From assembly GCA_023055505.1 (NCBI GenBank), contig JALIRH010000023.1:9368423-9432422 (forward strand): DNA of 64,000 nucleotides, in the 5' to 3' direction. The translations under genes and the position numbers were made by a program. The notes below the pieces were generated by a model. That model had not been told where the DNA came from. It searched no databases and saw only the letters and a list, made by a program, of their open reading frames with translations. Shown in pieces: positions 1 to 11,495 of the stretch (its first letter is position 1; each line of letters begins with the position of its first letter). Source of the stretch: Callipepla californica brunnescens (Eukaryota > Chordata > Aves > Galliformes > Odontophoridae).

Positions 1-2329
1 CAAGTCTTTTGTCATTCCAGTCCCACCTAGTCTGTATCCCAGGCGAACTTGGAAGTCATCAAGGATTTGCAGATATGCGAACAAATAAAGGAAAGCTAGC
101 TTTCAAAAGCGTCATCTGAAATCTGTGAAGAAAACTCTCTTGAGTCCTGTATGAAAGCTATGTTAACATAACCATAGGAGAAGACAGGTTCTCTCACTGT
201 TAGGTGAGGCCACTAGTTCAATAAGGGTGTGCTCCAATGAAACAATGAACAAGGAAAGAGGAGCACCACATCAACCTGTCCTCCAGCTGGGTCAGGTCAG
301 GGCATGGTCACTGAAGGCAGAGATGCTGCAGTCTCAGAGACCTCAAGCACAGTGCTGGTGATGGAGCACACAAGTGTGGTGCACTGCTTAATTACAGCAC
401 AGCATCTTGGGGTGAAACTCTCATTACCACAGTGAATAGGCTTGGCTAGCACACGTTGGAAAATCTGAATGAAGAAGGTATCTGAAAGAAGATGGAGTGC
501 AAAGAATCACTGTGCTTGAGTCAGGAGGAAGGATCAGCCTGTACCTCAGAGCCTCTCCTTGCACTGAGCTGAGCCTTGCTTTACTCTGTGCTCAGAAGTA
601 CAATCGGACTGGAGAGAAGGTGCTGCATGTAGGGGTGCTTCTGCAGCATTCCCGAGCCAGGATCCCTCCCAAGAAACGGAACCCAGCTCAGCAAGCAGCA
701 GCAAGCAGCCTTTGGAGGGAGCCAGGCTGCAGGGGACTGCGAGAAGGATACGAGAGTGGTCTGCAGTCTGAAGAGAGGGGATAGAGAGATGCTGCTGAAT
801 GAAACTTATTCAGAATGTAAAAACAAAAAGGCATTGCACTTTAGGTAAGAACCAGACATAAAAGCCTTTTGTTGTTTCATTGCTTTTGGCTGAATAAACA
901 ATGCCTTTCTTTGAAGATGCTGTTTCTGTGTCATTTTAGTCAGCTGGTAGTCACAGGCTCTCAGTGGAAGGAGGCTTCCCAGTACCAAAGTAGTTAGGCC
1001 CTTTAGATTTATCCTAATTGGGAAAGCAAAGGGGCTGCATCATGGGATTATTCCCACAAGAAAAATAATAAATAATAAAAAAGGCAAGCCAGCCACATGG
1101 GGGTGCAGGCATGCTGGGCTGCCACAGCAGCTAAAGTGCAGCTTGCCTTGTAATTATGACAGCTGGGTTCTTGGTTGCAAAACAGAGATAAGCCATAAAA
1201 TTAGCACCGTTGTGGAGAAATGATGCATTAATATCAGAAGCTTTGTAAAGGCTTCCTTAACATCTCCCATCTCTGCACTGAGAGAAAAGCAGCTCTCCAG
1301 GAGAAAAATAAGTGTTTGTGTTGCTTTTTTTTCCAGGCAGGAGTTCTGCAGGGAGATCTCTGGCATGGACACACCAGTAACATTGCAGTCACTGGAGCAG
1401 ATGCAGCCTCAGAGCACGAAGAGGTGCGTGCAGCATGTGCACAGAAGACACAGGAAAAGTTTTGGTGAATGCTACCAGCTATTGTTTGCCCAGAGGGATG
1501 CTGGAAGAAAGCCTGTGCTAATATCTCTGCTGCTGTGGGCTTCATTAGTGGTGGGAGGAATTTTTTTCTCTGCAGCTGCCCTAACCTGCTGGGTAATTTT
1601 GCAGCGCACCACGGAGCCTCGCACCTCTGTGCTGGGTGAAGCGGTGTCTGCGTGTTCCTGTGCCCCGAGAGCAAGCAGAAAACGCTCCGGGATTCCGGGC
1701 GCAAAGTGCCCTTTATCAACGTGTGTTATTTCTGGTAATACCATCGCTTAACCAACACAAAAACCCGATTCTTGTAATTCTGTCCTGACACTGCCGTGTG
1801 TAGGAACTGAAATACCTCCAGTGTCAGAGAAAAATGCGTTTAATTGCAGGCTCAGAAGTAAAACGAGAGCTTTAGGGAAGAGCTGTCACCCTGCCACTTG
1901 CCGGCACTTAGGCGCAGACAAAGGGCTTGTAAGGAGAAGTTGGGAGCTGCAGGGAGGTGGTAGCCACCAGGAGGGATGACTTGGCGGGTCGTTCCGCAGT
2001 GCCTCCTCGTCATACGCATCAGGTTGATGCTGTCAAGTGCATTCTTCTCCCTCCTGAACTACATTAGCATTTAACTCGGTATTAACTTGGGCTCGTTCAC
2101 CGGAGGTGAGGCAAAATACAAATATAAAATATCTGAAGAGCCTTTCGTCTCCCACTGGACTATTAGTGCTTAATTGACTCTTCTAACTCTGTCTACCTGC
2201 ACAGGTCAGGTAGGAAAAACAGCACTCACGCTGCCGGCAGCGGCCCCAGACAGGACCTTTGCCCCTCCACCCTGTACATCCCACTTTCTGCATTCCCGTG
2301 GGGACTGCTGTACGGGGCAAGCTGACCCC
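1..2329. other. 5' flank of EDIL3, no gene seen
   Basis: Unique-looking sequence without a recognisable gene or repeat family. Short open frames at 497-784 and 1365-1751 have no domain, no recognisable start context and no splice structure that I can support. A TATA-like AT stretch occurs near 2118-2130, about 780 nt upstream of the ATG and outside the CpG island. Confidence 0.6.
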
Positions 2330-2801
2330 TCGTCCCGCGACAGGGGAAAGAAGGATTTAAGACGAAACTCCCTGAAAGCTGCGAAAGGCAGAACCCCCAC
2401 CCAAAGCAGCGTTCGGAAAAGGGGCGTCAGCGCAAGACCACGCAGCGCAGCAGCAAAGCGCAAAGCCCCGACCCCAACACCACCACCAAACTTCGCCCGC
2501 GACCCGCGGGGTCCCGGGGCACCGCGTTCCCCCTCCGCCGCGGGGGCGGAGCGGGTGCCGGGGAGCGGCCGGGCAGCACCGCCCGCCGCCGGTACCGCCC
2601 CCCGGGAGCCGCTCGGAGCGGGCAGAGCGGCGGAGGCGGCGGGACGGAGGCGGGCGTGCGGAGCGCGCTGGAGGCGCGGCGGCGGCGGCACCTGGCGGGC
2701 GCGGCGGGGCAGCCTGCTCATCGCTGCTAGGGCGGCGGCAGCGGGAGCAGCGCTCGGCCCGGGGCTGCGCCGGGAGGGACCAGCCTCGCCTCTCGCATCG
2801 C

Positions 2802-2844
2802 GAGGAGGCGGAGGAGGAGGAGGAGAAGAAGGAGGAGGAGGAGG
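2802..2844 (+). repeat. GGA-rich purine tract in the presumed 5' UTR
   Basis: About 43 nt of almost pure GGA/GAA triplets on the sense strand, ending roughly 55 nt before the start codon. It is a short-tandem-repeat candidate. Its position in the probable 5' UTR means length variation could affect RNA structure or protein binding; that effect is inference. Confidence 0.8.
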
Positions 2845-2899
2845 CTCCGCCGCTGCCTTTCCGTCGGTAGTAGCGGCGCGGCCGCGGGAGAAGAGAACG

Positions 2900-2966
2900 A
2901 TGAGCCGCGCGGTGCTGGCATGGCTGGTGCTCTGCGGGAGCCTGACGGCGCCGCGCCTCGCCCGAG
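2900..2966 (+). CDS. EDIL3: EDIL3 (DEL1) coding exon 1, signal peptide; gene continues beyond the window
   Basis: Seen: 22 codons plus one base, beginning MSRAVLAWLVL, with a short basic start, a hydrophobic core (AVLAWLVLCGSLTA) and a small/polar end (PRLARG), a typical secretory signal peptide. The exon ends CGAG|GTGAGC, a consensus 5' splice site in phase 1, splitting a glycine codon. I see no ATG on the + strand between about 2150 and 2899; the ATG has A at -3. Known: EDIL3 is a secreted protein with three EGF-like and two discoidin domains; an RGD in EGF2 binds alpha-v integrins and the discoidin domains bind phosphatidylserine. It acts in angiogenesis and inflammation and is found in chicken eggshell matrix. 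The call rests on the same 23-residue leader as mammalian EDIL3, with shared M1, R3, V5, W8, L9, S14, L15, P18 and G23, and phase-1 introns typical of EGF modules. The leader alone is short, so another secreted protein remains possible. Confidence 0.72.
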
Positions 2967-2975
2967 GTGAGCGGC

Positions 2976-2996
2976 GGGGACGGGGACGGGGACGGG
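2976..2996 (+). promoter_or_regulatory. G-quadruplex motif just inside intron 1
   Basis: Four G-runs (4, 4, 4 and 3 G) separated by two-base AC loops form a canonical short-loop quadruplex motif on the coding strand. It begins about 10 nt after the exon 1 donor at 2967. It would be present in the nascent pre-mRNA and in the non-template DNA strand, a place where such motifs can affect splicing, R-loops or promoter-proximal pausing. The motif is seen; the effect is inferred. Confidence 0.75.
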
Positions 2997-3263
2997 TCGC
3001 GGCTCTCCCGAAGTCGGAGCCCAAGTGCGCGGGGTCCGGGGCAGGGGTCGCGGGGGGTACCTCCGCCGCGGCTTCCCTCGTGCTGCCGTTTACGGATGAA
3101 ACACTTCCCCGCGACCAACGTGCCCGTCCTCCGGGGCGTTCTGTTGAGAAACTACGCTTAATTATCGCGTGGGGGAAGAGCCGCCGAGAGAGATTAATCC
3201 AGATGAGCCGACGAGAAGGTTTAATAATACCCGCAGGGCTGTCCGCATCTCTTTTTTGCTTGC

Positions 3264-3292
3264 TTATTTATTTATTTATTTATTTATTTATT
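3264..3292 (+). repeat. (TTTA)n microsatellite
   Basis: About seven uninterrupted TTTA units near the 3' edge of the CpG island. Confidence 0.9.
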
Positions 3293-3466
3293 CTTGCCTC
3301 TCCGCCCCAGCCGTGGGGCTGGGAGCCGCGTACCCAGCGCAGCGCGGAGCACGTCCGGGGGTACAGCATCGCGGCAGGCGATGCGCGTCTCCTTAACTAG
3401 GGCATCCCCAGCCGGAGCACCAGCGGAGCTTTCTCCCTTCTCTCGTACCTCCCCCGCTCTACAGGA

Positions 3467-3486
3467 GGGGGGGGGGGGGGGGGGGG
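3467..3486 (+). repeat. Homopolymer G run (20 G)
   Basis: Twenty consecutive G at the end of the CpG island. A poly-A run at about 3587-3603 and a run of about nine C near 3711 follow within 250 nt. Runs of this kind are prone to sequencing-length error and polymerase stalling, so the exact lengths should be treated as uncertain. Confidence 0.9.
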
Positions 3487-3603
3487 AAAAGTCCGAAAAA
3501 ACAACTTCAGAGGTTTCCCGGTTCTTTTTATTATTATTGGAAATAGCCGCTGATGGGCGGTTACGTGGGTTTTCCGTTTTCTTATGAAAAAAAAAAAAAA
3601 AAA

Positions 3604-6600
3604 AGTTGTCGGAGCTCAGCTGGCAGAGGCTTGGGGCAGGGTGGGGGGAGGATGGGAGCAGTGGCCGCCGCTGGAGCCCCCACGATAGGAAACCCTCCGT
3701 ACATTCCTCCCCCCCCCCCATCCCTTCCCTAAGAGCCTCAGCAGCCCCGCAGGGAGTCAGCAACTCATCCCCATTGTGGGGCTGTTTCTGTCCTTCGGAG
3801 CGCTAAGCACTGGGGAAGGCAAACAAACCTCGGGAGGGCTGAAGACCTTTGTCTCGTCCTGGTTGCGCCTTCGCTAAGCTAAATAGAACAAGTGTTATCC
3901 TAATGAGTAGTACGATGCTTTCACTGACTCGGACCTGTTCTCACCGCTTTTCACGTTTTTTGTGTTTTGTTTTGTTTTAAAATGAAGCCAATGTATCAGT
4001 AAAATTGAATATTTTATTAGATCCTAAATTATTCAGCACGGTAGCTTCTCAAAATCCAATAACGTTCACGCAGTTGCAGTGAGCATGCGATGGCTTATGC
4101 AATATGTCCTTGTACCTGCGGTTTATGCCTAAAGTCTTCTAAGCACAAAGTCTAGACGTGCCGTAAATACTTTGCATTGGGCTTCTGGAGGACTGAGATG
4201 TCTTCTCGTTTAAGTCTATGATCTAGCAGTGTTTTTAGTTAACTTCAGAACACAGAGAACTTGATGGATTTTCTACAGACGAGAAGTAGGAAGAAAGAAT
4301 CAATTTGTTCTACAATTGCTTAAGCTGTAATTGTTCAGCTAAAGGTTTGTCCTTGGCTTTCAAAATGGAACAGAAGAAAATTACACAGTCTTTTTTTTTT
4401 TTTTAAGCTGCAGCAGAATAAAATACTGCTTGACAAGCCTGATATAGTGGGCTAATTTTGCTCACTGTTTTAACTTTTAATAGATAGAGCTTTCCAAGTT
4501 ATGATCACTTAAGTATAGTAGGTAACAAACTCTTTGGAGAGCAGTTTTTGAACAGCACAAAACTTTTTGTGCATCCTTTGAGTATTACTTGGTGATGAGT
4601 TCATCTGGATAAGGAAGTATAATGAACGTATCATTAACACCGATGGTAAAATCATCCGTGCTTTGGCCAGTAGTTCCCTGCTTTCTTCACGGGATGAATT
4701 CCAACTGCAGATCTAAGTTAGGTCGCACAGTTCATTGCTGACCAATGTTTTAAGTCTATCATCAAATGAAAAATACTGTCTGTTTAGTAGAGCACTGAAA
4801 AGTAATGATGATGGTCTCTGTCCTGTTGATATAGAGCATCTCAAATATGTTTCTTGCTTTTGGAGTTTGGACCATAGTGTTTCAGCAGGTCATTTTGATA
4901 AAGAAAGGGGGACAGAACTGGGAGAGGGGCAGGTGATGAGTCTTCTGGTGAAGACTGGAATTTTCTTCTTTGTGACTGGTCTGATTAATGAGGAATCTCA
5001 TGCTCTGTAGCAGGACTCTTCTTCATAGATGTGTTTATATGCATGTATACAGTGAAACAATATTTCAAGGGTGCAGTGACTTCTACTCCTGAGCTTGCGG
5101 GAGAGATGTCAGTGCATTTTTAACAAGGACTGTCCTTTTATATTCATTTCTAAACAGCTGTGAAGGTTTACATTTGTTTTGGTTGCTGTTCCTCAGTCAA
5201 ATCCCAGCAAGAGCAAATACAGTGTTGCACTGTGCAGTGGACAGGCAGTCCCTACAAGAGTGACTGCAGAGTCTATGAGAGATGATTTCAGATGGAATGC
5301 ATCTCATCTACAGAAGTTCCTTAGTCTCAGCATGTATCTTTTTGGAACAAATAAGCACAACATTACCGACAGGTTTCAGAACAGTGAGTGAGGGTTGGGA
5401 TCAAATGGAAGGAAAACATAATTTAGAACTGATGGCTATCTTAGTTCCCAGATTTACCTCATGGAATGGGGTAAGCCGATCAGCTACGGTGATGGTGCTG
5501 TGAGCACATCAGTATATTCTAAGCCTGTGTATTAAATGCTTTCACAGAGGGATCTTCTGAAGGTTTACCCTTTGAGTTGTCTTTATCACAGAGCTGATCC
5601 TTAAATTGTATTGTGTATTTTCACTTTGCTTGATACTGAATGGTTTGCCTAGAAATGATACTGGTGTTGCCAAGACCAAGCAGATCTCATTCTGCTTTAG
5701 TTTGCGACTGTCTTCTGTGAGCCTGAGGTAAAATATTTTGTAACTTGCAAGGAACTCTTCCATAGGTTTCTTTTTTTCTGTTACAGTGGGAAACTTCAGT
5801 CCCTCTGAGGCTTAAAAGTGTATGTATAGCCTCTTTCTGCAGCTGGAATGAGCTGCAATGAGTAAAGCTGCAGAAAGCCACGGGAGGTAAACTGTAGGCT
5901 TGTTCCCATGTAGCTATACCAAAGGGCTGAAAAGATCACAAACGCTGTTAAAAGGACAACATTCCTCTGTTTTACTGAACACCTTTGCCTTTTCGGACGG
6001 CATCTGCCTCCATGCAAACTGCTGTCTGTGTGACCCTGCATAATGATTTCCACTGTTCTTTTAACAAATTACACTTGTATTCAAATTGATTTTCCATGAC
6101 TGCTCATATAGCCTCCAGAAAGCATATGTAGCAGATATACTTTTGCATCCAGTGCGTGTCTGGTCAGCCCAGGACAGAATTTGATGTCGAGCTACTCTAT
6201 CTTACAACTGGAATTAATAGTCCTGCTGGTATTAATTGTTTTTGTGTGTCGTCTTGTTTGTTTGATTTAAGTATCCAGCTTTGTCTTTCTCTGTCCTACT
6301 TAAATCATTTGTGTCGTTTTTCCGAGGACGTGTTTTATTCAAAGCTGTGTTCAAGTGATATTGTAGTGAAAAGGAACATGCTATTATCTTCCCTCACTCT
6401 CCCATTTTTTCTATTACCATCCAGTTGAAAATCAAGGCAATGATCCACTTTGGAAGTTATTTCAGAAGACAAAAGCTTTGCATTAGGAGGCTGTTTTTTA
6501 TGCCTTGAGCTAGCAATTTGTACAGCACTTATCCACACAGCAGTGCTGGCGTACTTGCAGCCAGATATCCCATCAGTGTAAGTAAAGGCACTGGAACCTG

Positions 6601-9490
6601 GCCCTGGGAAAGCGATGGAGACTGCAAGAGTCAAACAAAGTCTGTATCAGTCTCAGTTCTTTTGAATCTCATCACAGTCACTGTGTTTCTGCTTTCTGCA
6701 TTTCTTTAAACCTATTTACTCGCTTCAAATATTCACAAGCTCCAGAGCCAGGAATATATCTGAAATCTTAGAGAATGATCTGCATCACGTTACAAATGAT
6801 GTTTGGGCATTTTGAGGCCTTGCTGCCTCAACTTAAAAAGAGTGTGGGCTGAGCACCAAAACAGCACTAATTTCTTTCAACTTTTTAATGTTTTCACGGT
6901 GAGAATGTATGTTTAATTTCTATCAGTCATGTGACACAATAGGAAATGAAGGATGCGATACAGAGATTCAAAGCTAAATAATTCTAAGCACCTCAAAATT
7001 TGTAAACTTAAAAAACCTTGAAAGTGCTTTGATATAATGGAGGACCTACACACATTTTTTACATAAAGGATGTGAGGCGAGGATGTAAGAGGAAAGCCAA
7101 GGAGAGTGTAAGTTCAATGCACTGTGTCAGTGATAATGGCTCTATGTTTCCTTTTTGTTTTATTAATCAGCAAGCTGTGTTACTTTCCATCACAGTGGGA
7201 GTGTTCTATTTTAAGTTTAAAAAATTGAGAAGTGAAATAGACCATGATTTTCTGGTCTGAGCAGCAGGCACAGGGAGATTGCTGTCCTTGCTTGGAGCCT
7301 AGGCAGGAGCGTTGCACATCTGAGTGGGAAGCAAAGGTGCGAGCAAAAAGGTGTGGTCAGCATGGGTCTGCATCAGTGCTGAAGTGCTTCAGACCACAGG
7401 TTAGAATCCGAGTCCCAGTTTCACAGAGCCAGACTTTCGCAGTGTTGTGCAGATAGCTTTTCCTTCTTCCTATCCTGCTCCCATTGTAACTTTTTTTTTT
7501 TTTTAATATATAATTATTTCCAGGATTAAACATCACAAGGTGTATTTGCATAGCCAGACCATGGCCCTGCTGTAAGGGAAAAACTATAGTTCAGTCCTGT
7601 ATGACTTTTTTTTGTCTTATCCTCCGAACAGTAACTTTTTGACAGAACTGAAAAAAGTAGGAAAAAAAAGAGGATTGCTTTGCCAATTTCTTTCGTTGCA
7701 GTAATTTTATTTGCCGTGCTTCTGTGTGGGGAGGCTGACAGAATTTTTATAAAAACTACTTTTTTCCTATCATTGTCAAGATGCTGTGTCAACCTGTATA
7801 ATTATGGAGAACTGTGACAGCAGAGCGTAAATAACAGTAATTTCTGCCCTGTGATTACTCATGTCTGTAGGTTTCTACAATAGTGAAGCTAAAACAGACA
7901 ATTTAGGAAATACTTTTGGATAAGACTTATATATGCTGTGTGTGTGGAAAATAGAAAACAAAGGAGGATTGATTTATTTTATTTGTAACATTTACATCTT
8001 CCTGTCCATATCCTGCGCATGTACGACAGCCTCTATCCCTGCTGGATATCATTGCACACAAACATTCCCTTTAATCCAGGCTTGCTCTCTGATTATTCTC
8101 TATTACAGTCCCATAGGCCGTACCACTTTAATCTGTTTGCCAGTTTTCATTTTTCTAGCTAAGTATTATGTTTTCAGACAGTGGCATGGGCTTTGAGACT
8201 GTTTTTTTTTCTTATCCGTACCCTTTGTAGCTTAGGTTTTCAAAACAGAGGTTGGAGAAAATATCATTTGCTGTGTAACTTGTCAGGTTCCTTACTTCTG
8301 TGAGGAATTGCTCAGGACTGCCTTGCAAGGGCTTTTGTAGGTTAAAAAGTAGATCTAGTAGCTGATTGCTCTCAGATGCTGTTCCATAGCTATTTAAAAA
8401 CCTCTGAACATCCATTTATTTGAACAATTTTAAGGAAAATAAGGTTGATACAGTGGACGGTGTACGGTGGGGGAAATTTTTTGCTATTCTCATGGAAAGT
8501 GGCAAAAATGGTTCAGTACTTCTCTGCTATTGTGCATCCTATGTATGCTTCTTTAATGATGCTACTGTCTAATTTCTTACATGTTACTTTTATGGTTTAC
8601 CTTCTGACCTCATCTAAAATGATCCATTGGCTGTAAGTACTCCTTCAGGATAGAGATCAACCTCTTTAATAACTTTTATTTCCCCAGATGTGATTAAGCC
8701 CATCCTGGTCTAACCTCTCGATTTCCTTCACCAGGCCCTCCACATGTTTAATGTGGAGTACTTGTTCAGGTGCAGTGTTTTCTTCTCTCAGCTGTGTGAA
8801 ACTTACACATATGCTTATGCTCTGCGGTTCCTGTAAACAAAAGTTTTTGTTTTCATTTTACTTAACTCCTCACGAAAGCGTGGATATTGTTCACATATTC
8901 AACCTCCTCCTGAAGTCGCACTGAACAGCCAGAGATCAGCCAAAAAAAATAAAGTAAAATGGTCCTTCAAGTAACGTCAGGCATACTTATGAATGTAGTT
9001 GTCTGAGAAGTGCTGCGTTGCTGGTGAAATCTACGTGGTGAAGAAATCAAAGCAACATTCTGAACGAGAATGTTGAGTAAAAAATCTGCTAGTTGTTGTT
9101 TACCACCGACTTTTCCCTAATTTCAGCACCGGTGATGGTCTTGCACAGAGCAACAGTGCAGCATATTGGGTGACTTATGGCAGGGCCGGCCGAAAGTGCT
9201 GGACATACCAGTGCAAGGAGAGTGATGGGAAGAGGGAGTGCGGAGTGAGTGGTATGGTGCTGTTGGACACTGACTGTGCCCTCACAAGGTTTTTGTAAGG
9301 GAAAACTGCAGGTGCTTTTCTCAGTGGCACTTTAATATTTTTTCCCCAAAACCTTGTTTGTGAACTTAACCTCTGAGTGCATTTTTCAGTACCAAGCAGG
9401 TGAATTTAAACTACTCTGAGCACGTAAACAAGATTGCATGTTCTTCCACCCTAGGTGTAAAGTGCCACACTGCTTCCTGCCCATGTGTAC
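3604..9490. other. Intronic stretch, no gene or recognisable transposon
   Basis: AT-rich unique sequence with scattered poly-T runs (for example near 4391 and 7491). Short open frames are uncharacteristic of genes. Nothing here matched CR1, mariner or LTR tails by eye. Confidence 0.6.
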
Positions 9491-9492
9491 AG

Positions 9493-10757
9493 TGAGGGCT
9501 GCTCTGAAAGTAATGCCTCCCGTGATGGCTGACCTGTGGTGTAAAAGGTGGAGGTTCATGGTATGGCAGTAGAGGTTGGACCATTCCTCCAATATTCTGT
9601 TAGGTGTTGCTGCTGTGTGACAGATGGCAGCAATGGGGCAGTCTGACAGAATGACATCTGACATGCTTGTGAAACAATGATGAGTCATTGAATTCCTCCA
9701 TGTGAAAAAAATTGCAGTCATTGATGTTAACTGATGCTTGCTGATCATTTAGGGAGACCAACCAGTGGATGTGAGCACAGTGAGGCAATGGGTGGTGTGT
9801 GTGTTTTTGGAGTGATGACAACGATGTGAAAGACAAGCCACGTTCCAGATGCTCAGACATAGTTGTCTCATCACAAAATGAAGAACATCTTGATCAACTC
9901 TATGCAGATCAGTGAATTATGATCAGGGAACTGTGTATGGAACTGAATATTGGCTTCATTATGTTGTAAATAATGGTGGCAACATTGGAACATTGCCGAG
10001 CTTGTGCCAGGTGGGTCCCATGAGTGATTGCACAGGAACAGAAAAAACACTGTGTGCAGGTTTGTCAGGAGCTACTGAACCAATGCGAGGCTGAACATGA
10101 CAGTTTTCTGGATCACATCATTTCTGCTGATGAGACATGGAGTCACCAGTACAAACCAGAGCCAAAATGACAGTCCATGGAGTGATGAGATGTGAATTCG
10201 CCATCAAAGACATTTAAAGACGCAGCCCTGAGTGGGTGAAGTGATAAACGGTGTTCTGGGAAGGGAAGGGGTGATCTTTTTGGATTTCCTGGAACCTGGG
10301 TAGACCGTCATCACTGACCCTCTTCATCATGATGCTGAAGGCTCAAAATTACAGAGCCAAGGCAGTGAAGAAGACAGACTTTCTCTGTCAATGTATAACA
10401 CCATGCCCTGTACCAGTTTGAAGATTGTGGAGCACATTGCCTGTATTGGCTGGACCGTCCTACTTGTCTATTGTACAGCCTGGATTTGGCTCTTTCTTAC
10501 TTCCATCTGTTTAGGCTGATGGAAGATGAACTGCGTGGGCAACATTTTCCTGTTGAAGACACCATCACCGGTCACGTCCATTGGTGCAGATTTTAACAAG
10601 CATATTGTGCAGACTCTTGTTCATCACTTATGAAAATGCAGAGCTAATGGTGGTGACTAATGTTGAAAAATAAGTGTTTTGTAGCTGAGGGTTTCCTCTA
10701 TTAAGTGGTGCTGTTGTGCTCATTGTTTCTGTTGTAGTTTCCATGGAAGTAAATAAT
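9493..10757 (+). mobile_element. Mariner DNA transposon (Galluhop/Mariner1_GG type), decayed, nearly full length
   Basis: It starts with the terminal inverted repeat GAGGGCTGCTCTGAAAGTAA, shared with the copy at 43615. Broken-frame pieces of a mariner transposase read on the + strand. They include a linker like DVKDKPRSRCSD followed by NEEHLDQL (about 9820-9900), a catalytic-block remnant DHIISADETWSHQY with EPK near 10109-10170, and a C-terminal FRLMEDELRGQ near 10512. Stops and frameshifts interrupt the gene, so it is dead. The 3' end matches the other copy up to GTAGTTTCCATG plus an AT-rich end, but the terminal repeat itself is not recognisable there. Length of about 1.27 kb is normal for the family. 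Confidence 0.85.
9820..10560 (+). pseudogene. Mariner transposase pseudogene (best preserved part)
   Basis: Within the mariner copy, the second helix-turn-helix/linker region and the DDE/D catalytic region are visible in shifting frames. The first catalytic aspartate context (ADETW) is present. An in-frame stop follows about eight codons later, and the frame changes at least twice before the LMEDELRG motif. No intact reading frame remains. It would have encoded the transposase that cuts and pastes the element by its terminal repeats. Confidence 0.8.
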
Positions 10758-11319
10758 ATAAAAATCAGACCCATGAGTACTCTTAGTAAGTACTCAAAAA
10801 GAATGCTCACAGTGTTTGTGGATATGTGCTTGTGTTGAATACTTGTGGCTATAGGCAAAGGAGCAAATCCTGCATTTCTCCTTCACCTCCTGGTGCAAAG
10901 TGTCTGCCTGCTACCTTGTTGTCCTGGGGCCAATTATGTGCCAATTAACAGAAATGTCCCTGGCAGGTTATTTGATGAGGACAGATTACAGTGTTTTTCT
11001 TCCCTAATTATTTTACACCAAATATTTAGTTTATGGATAAAGATCACTCCCTGACCACAGGCAGCAGGCAGGATGAGATGCCTTCCTGACAAATTCTCCC
11101 CTTGTTCCTAAGCTAGTAAACTGATATAAAGCTGCTGGTGAGCAGATGTGGCTCTGGCTCCTCTGCTCGGCTAAAGGCTGAGCAGGGAGAGAGAAGCAGC
11201 CAAAATGAGTGAAACCACAACGTGCTTCAGTTACTCTTAAGAAACACTTCAAAATGTTGACCTCGGTATTCTGGTTATTTGTTCCGCTGGCAGTTCATAC
11301 AACATGTGTGCATGCTGAG
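10758..11319. other. Intronic stretch, no gene or recognisable transposon
   Basis: About 560 nt of AT-rich sequence between the mariner and the first CR1 tail; nothing recognisable. Confidence 0.55.
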
Positions 11320-11495
11320 TCTGGCAGCACTTTGTCCAGAAAAGCTGTGTTGCCCTATCCCTGGAGATGCTCAGGACCAGGTTGGGTGGGGCTCTGGGCA
11401 GCCTGAGCTGCTGGGGATTGCCTGCCTATAGCAGGGGGTGGGCTTTAAGTTCCTTTCCAATCTGTGATATTCAATGGTTCTGTGGTTCTATGATT
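11320..11495 (+). mobile_element. CR1 LINE, 3' end fragment
   Basis: It contains the CR1 tail landmarks in order: CCCTATCCCTGGAG, GGGCTCTGGGCAGCCTGAG, a degraded GGTTGGAACTAG-type segment, TTCCTTTCCAA, and a terminal run of TTCTGTGGTTCTATGATT type. It is severely 5' truncated, as is usual for CR1. Confidence 0.85.

Larger units (their letters stand above)
2330..3440. promoter_or_regulatory. CpG island spanning promoter, 5' UTR and exon 1
   Basis: CpG dinucleotides and G+C rise sharply near 2330 and fall away after about 3440, in a window otherwise AT-rich and CpG-poor. The island contains GC boxes of Sp1 type (for example GGGGCGG near 2542) and CCGCC runs near 2581. No TATA box sits at a suitable distance from the ATG, so a dispersed CpG-island promoter is likely. 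The transcription start cannot be placed from sequence alone; it probably lies between about 2400 and 2800. Confidence 0.85.

Noticed and set aside
1365..1751. 128-codon + frame and overlapping minus frames upstream of EDIL3
   Set aside because: A hydrophobic stretch is present, but no family is recognisable, frames overlap on both strands and no splice or polyadenylation context supports a gene.
2118..2130. TATA-like AATATAAAATA
   Set aside because: About 780 nt upstream of the ATG and outside the CpG island; AT-rich words like this are common in the window.
2206..3118. Long minus-strand frames (272 and 253 codons) over the CpG island
   Set aside because: Same compositional cause; biased Ser/Pro/Arg/Ala content, no domain, and they lie opposite the 5' UTR and exon 1.
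2174..3400. 408-codon open frame through the CpG island on the + strand
   Set aside because: It is open because the island is GC-rich and lacks AT-rich stop codons. It starts without ATG, is low complexity (Ala/Gly/Arg/Pro) and runs straight through the splice donor at 2967. Only the part from 2900 to 2966 is real coding sequence.
9107..9172. Acceptor-like TTTCCCTAATTTCAG followed by 15 codons and a GTGACT donor-like site
   Set aside because: The putative 43-nt exon has no EGF cysteines and no recognisable product; strong-looking acceptors are expected by chance in 61 kb.
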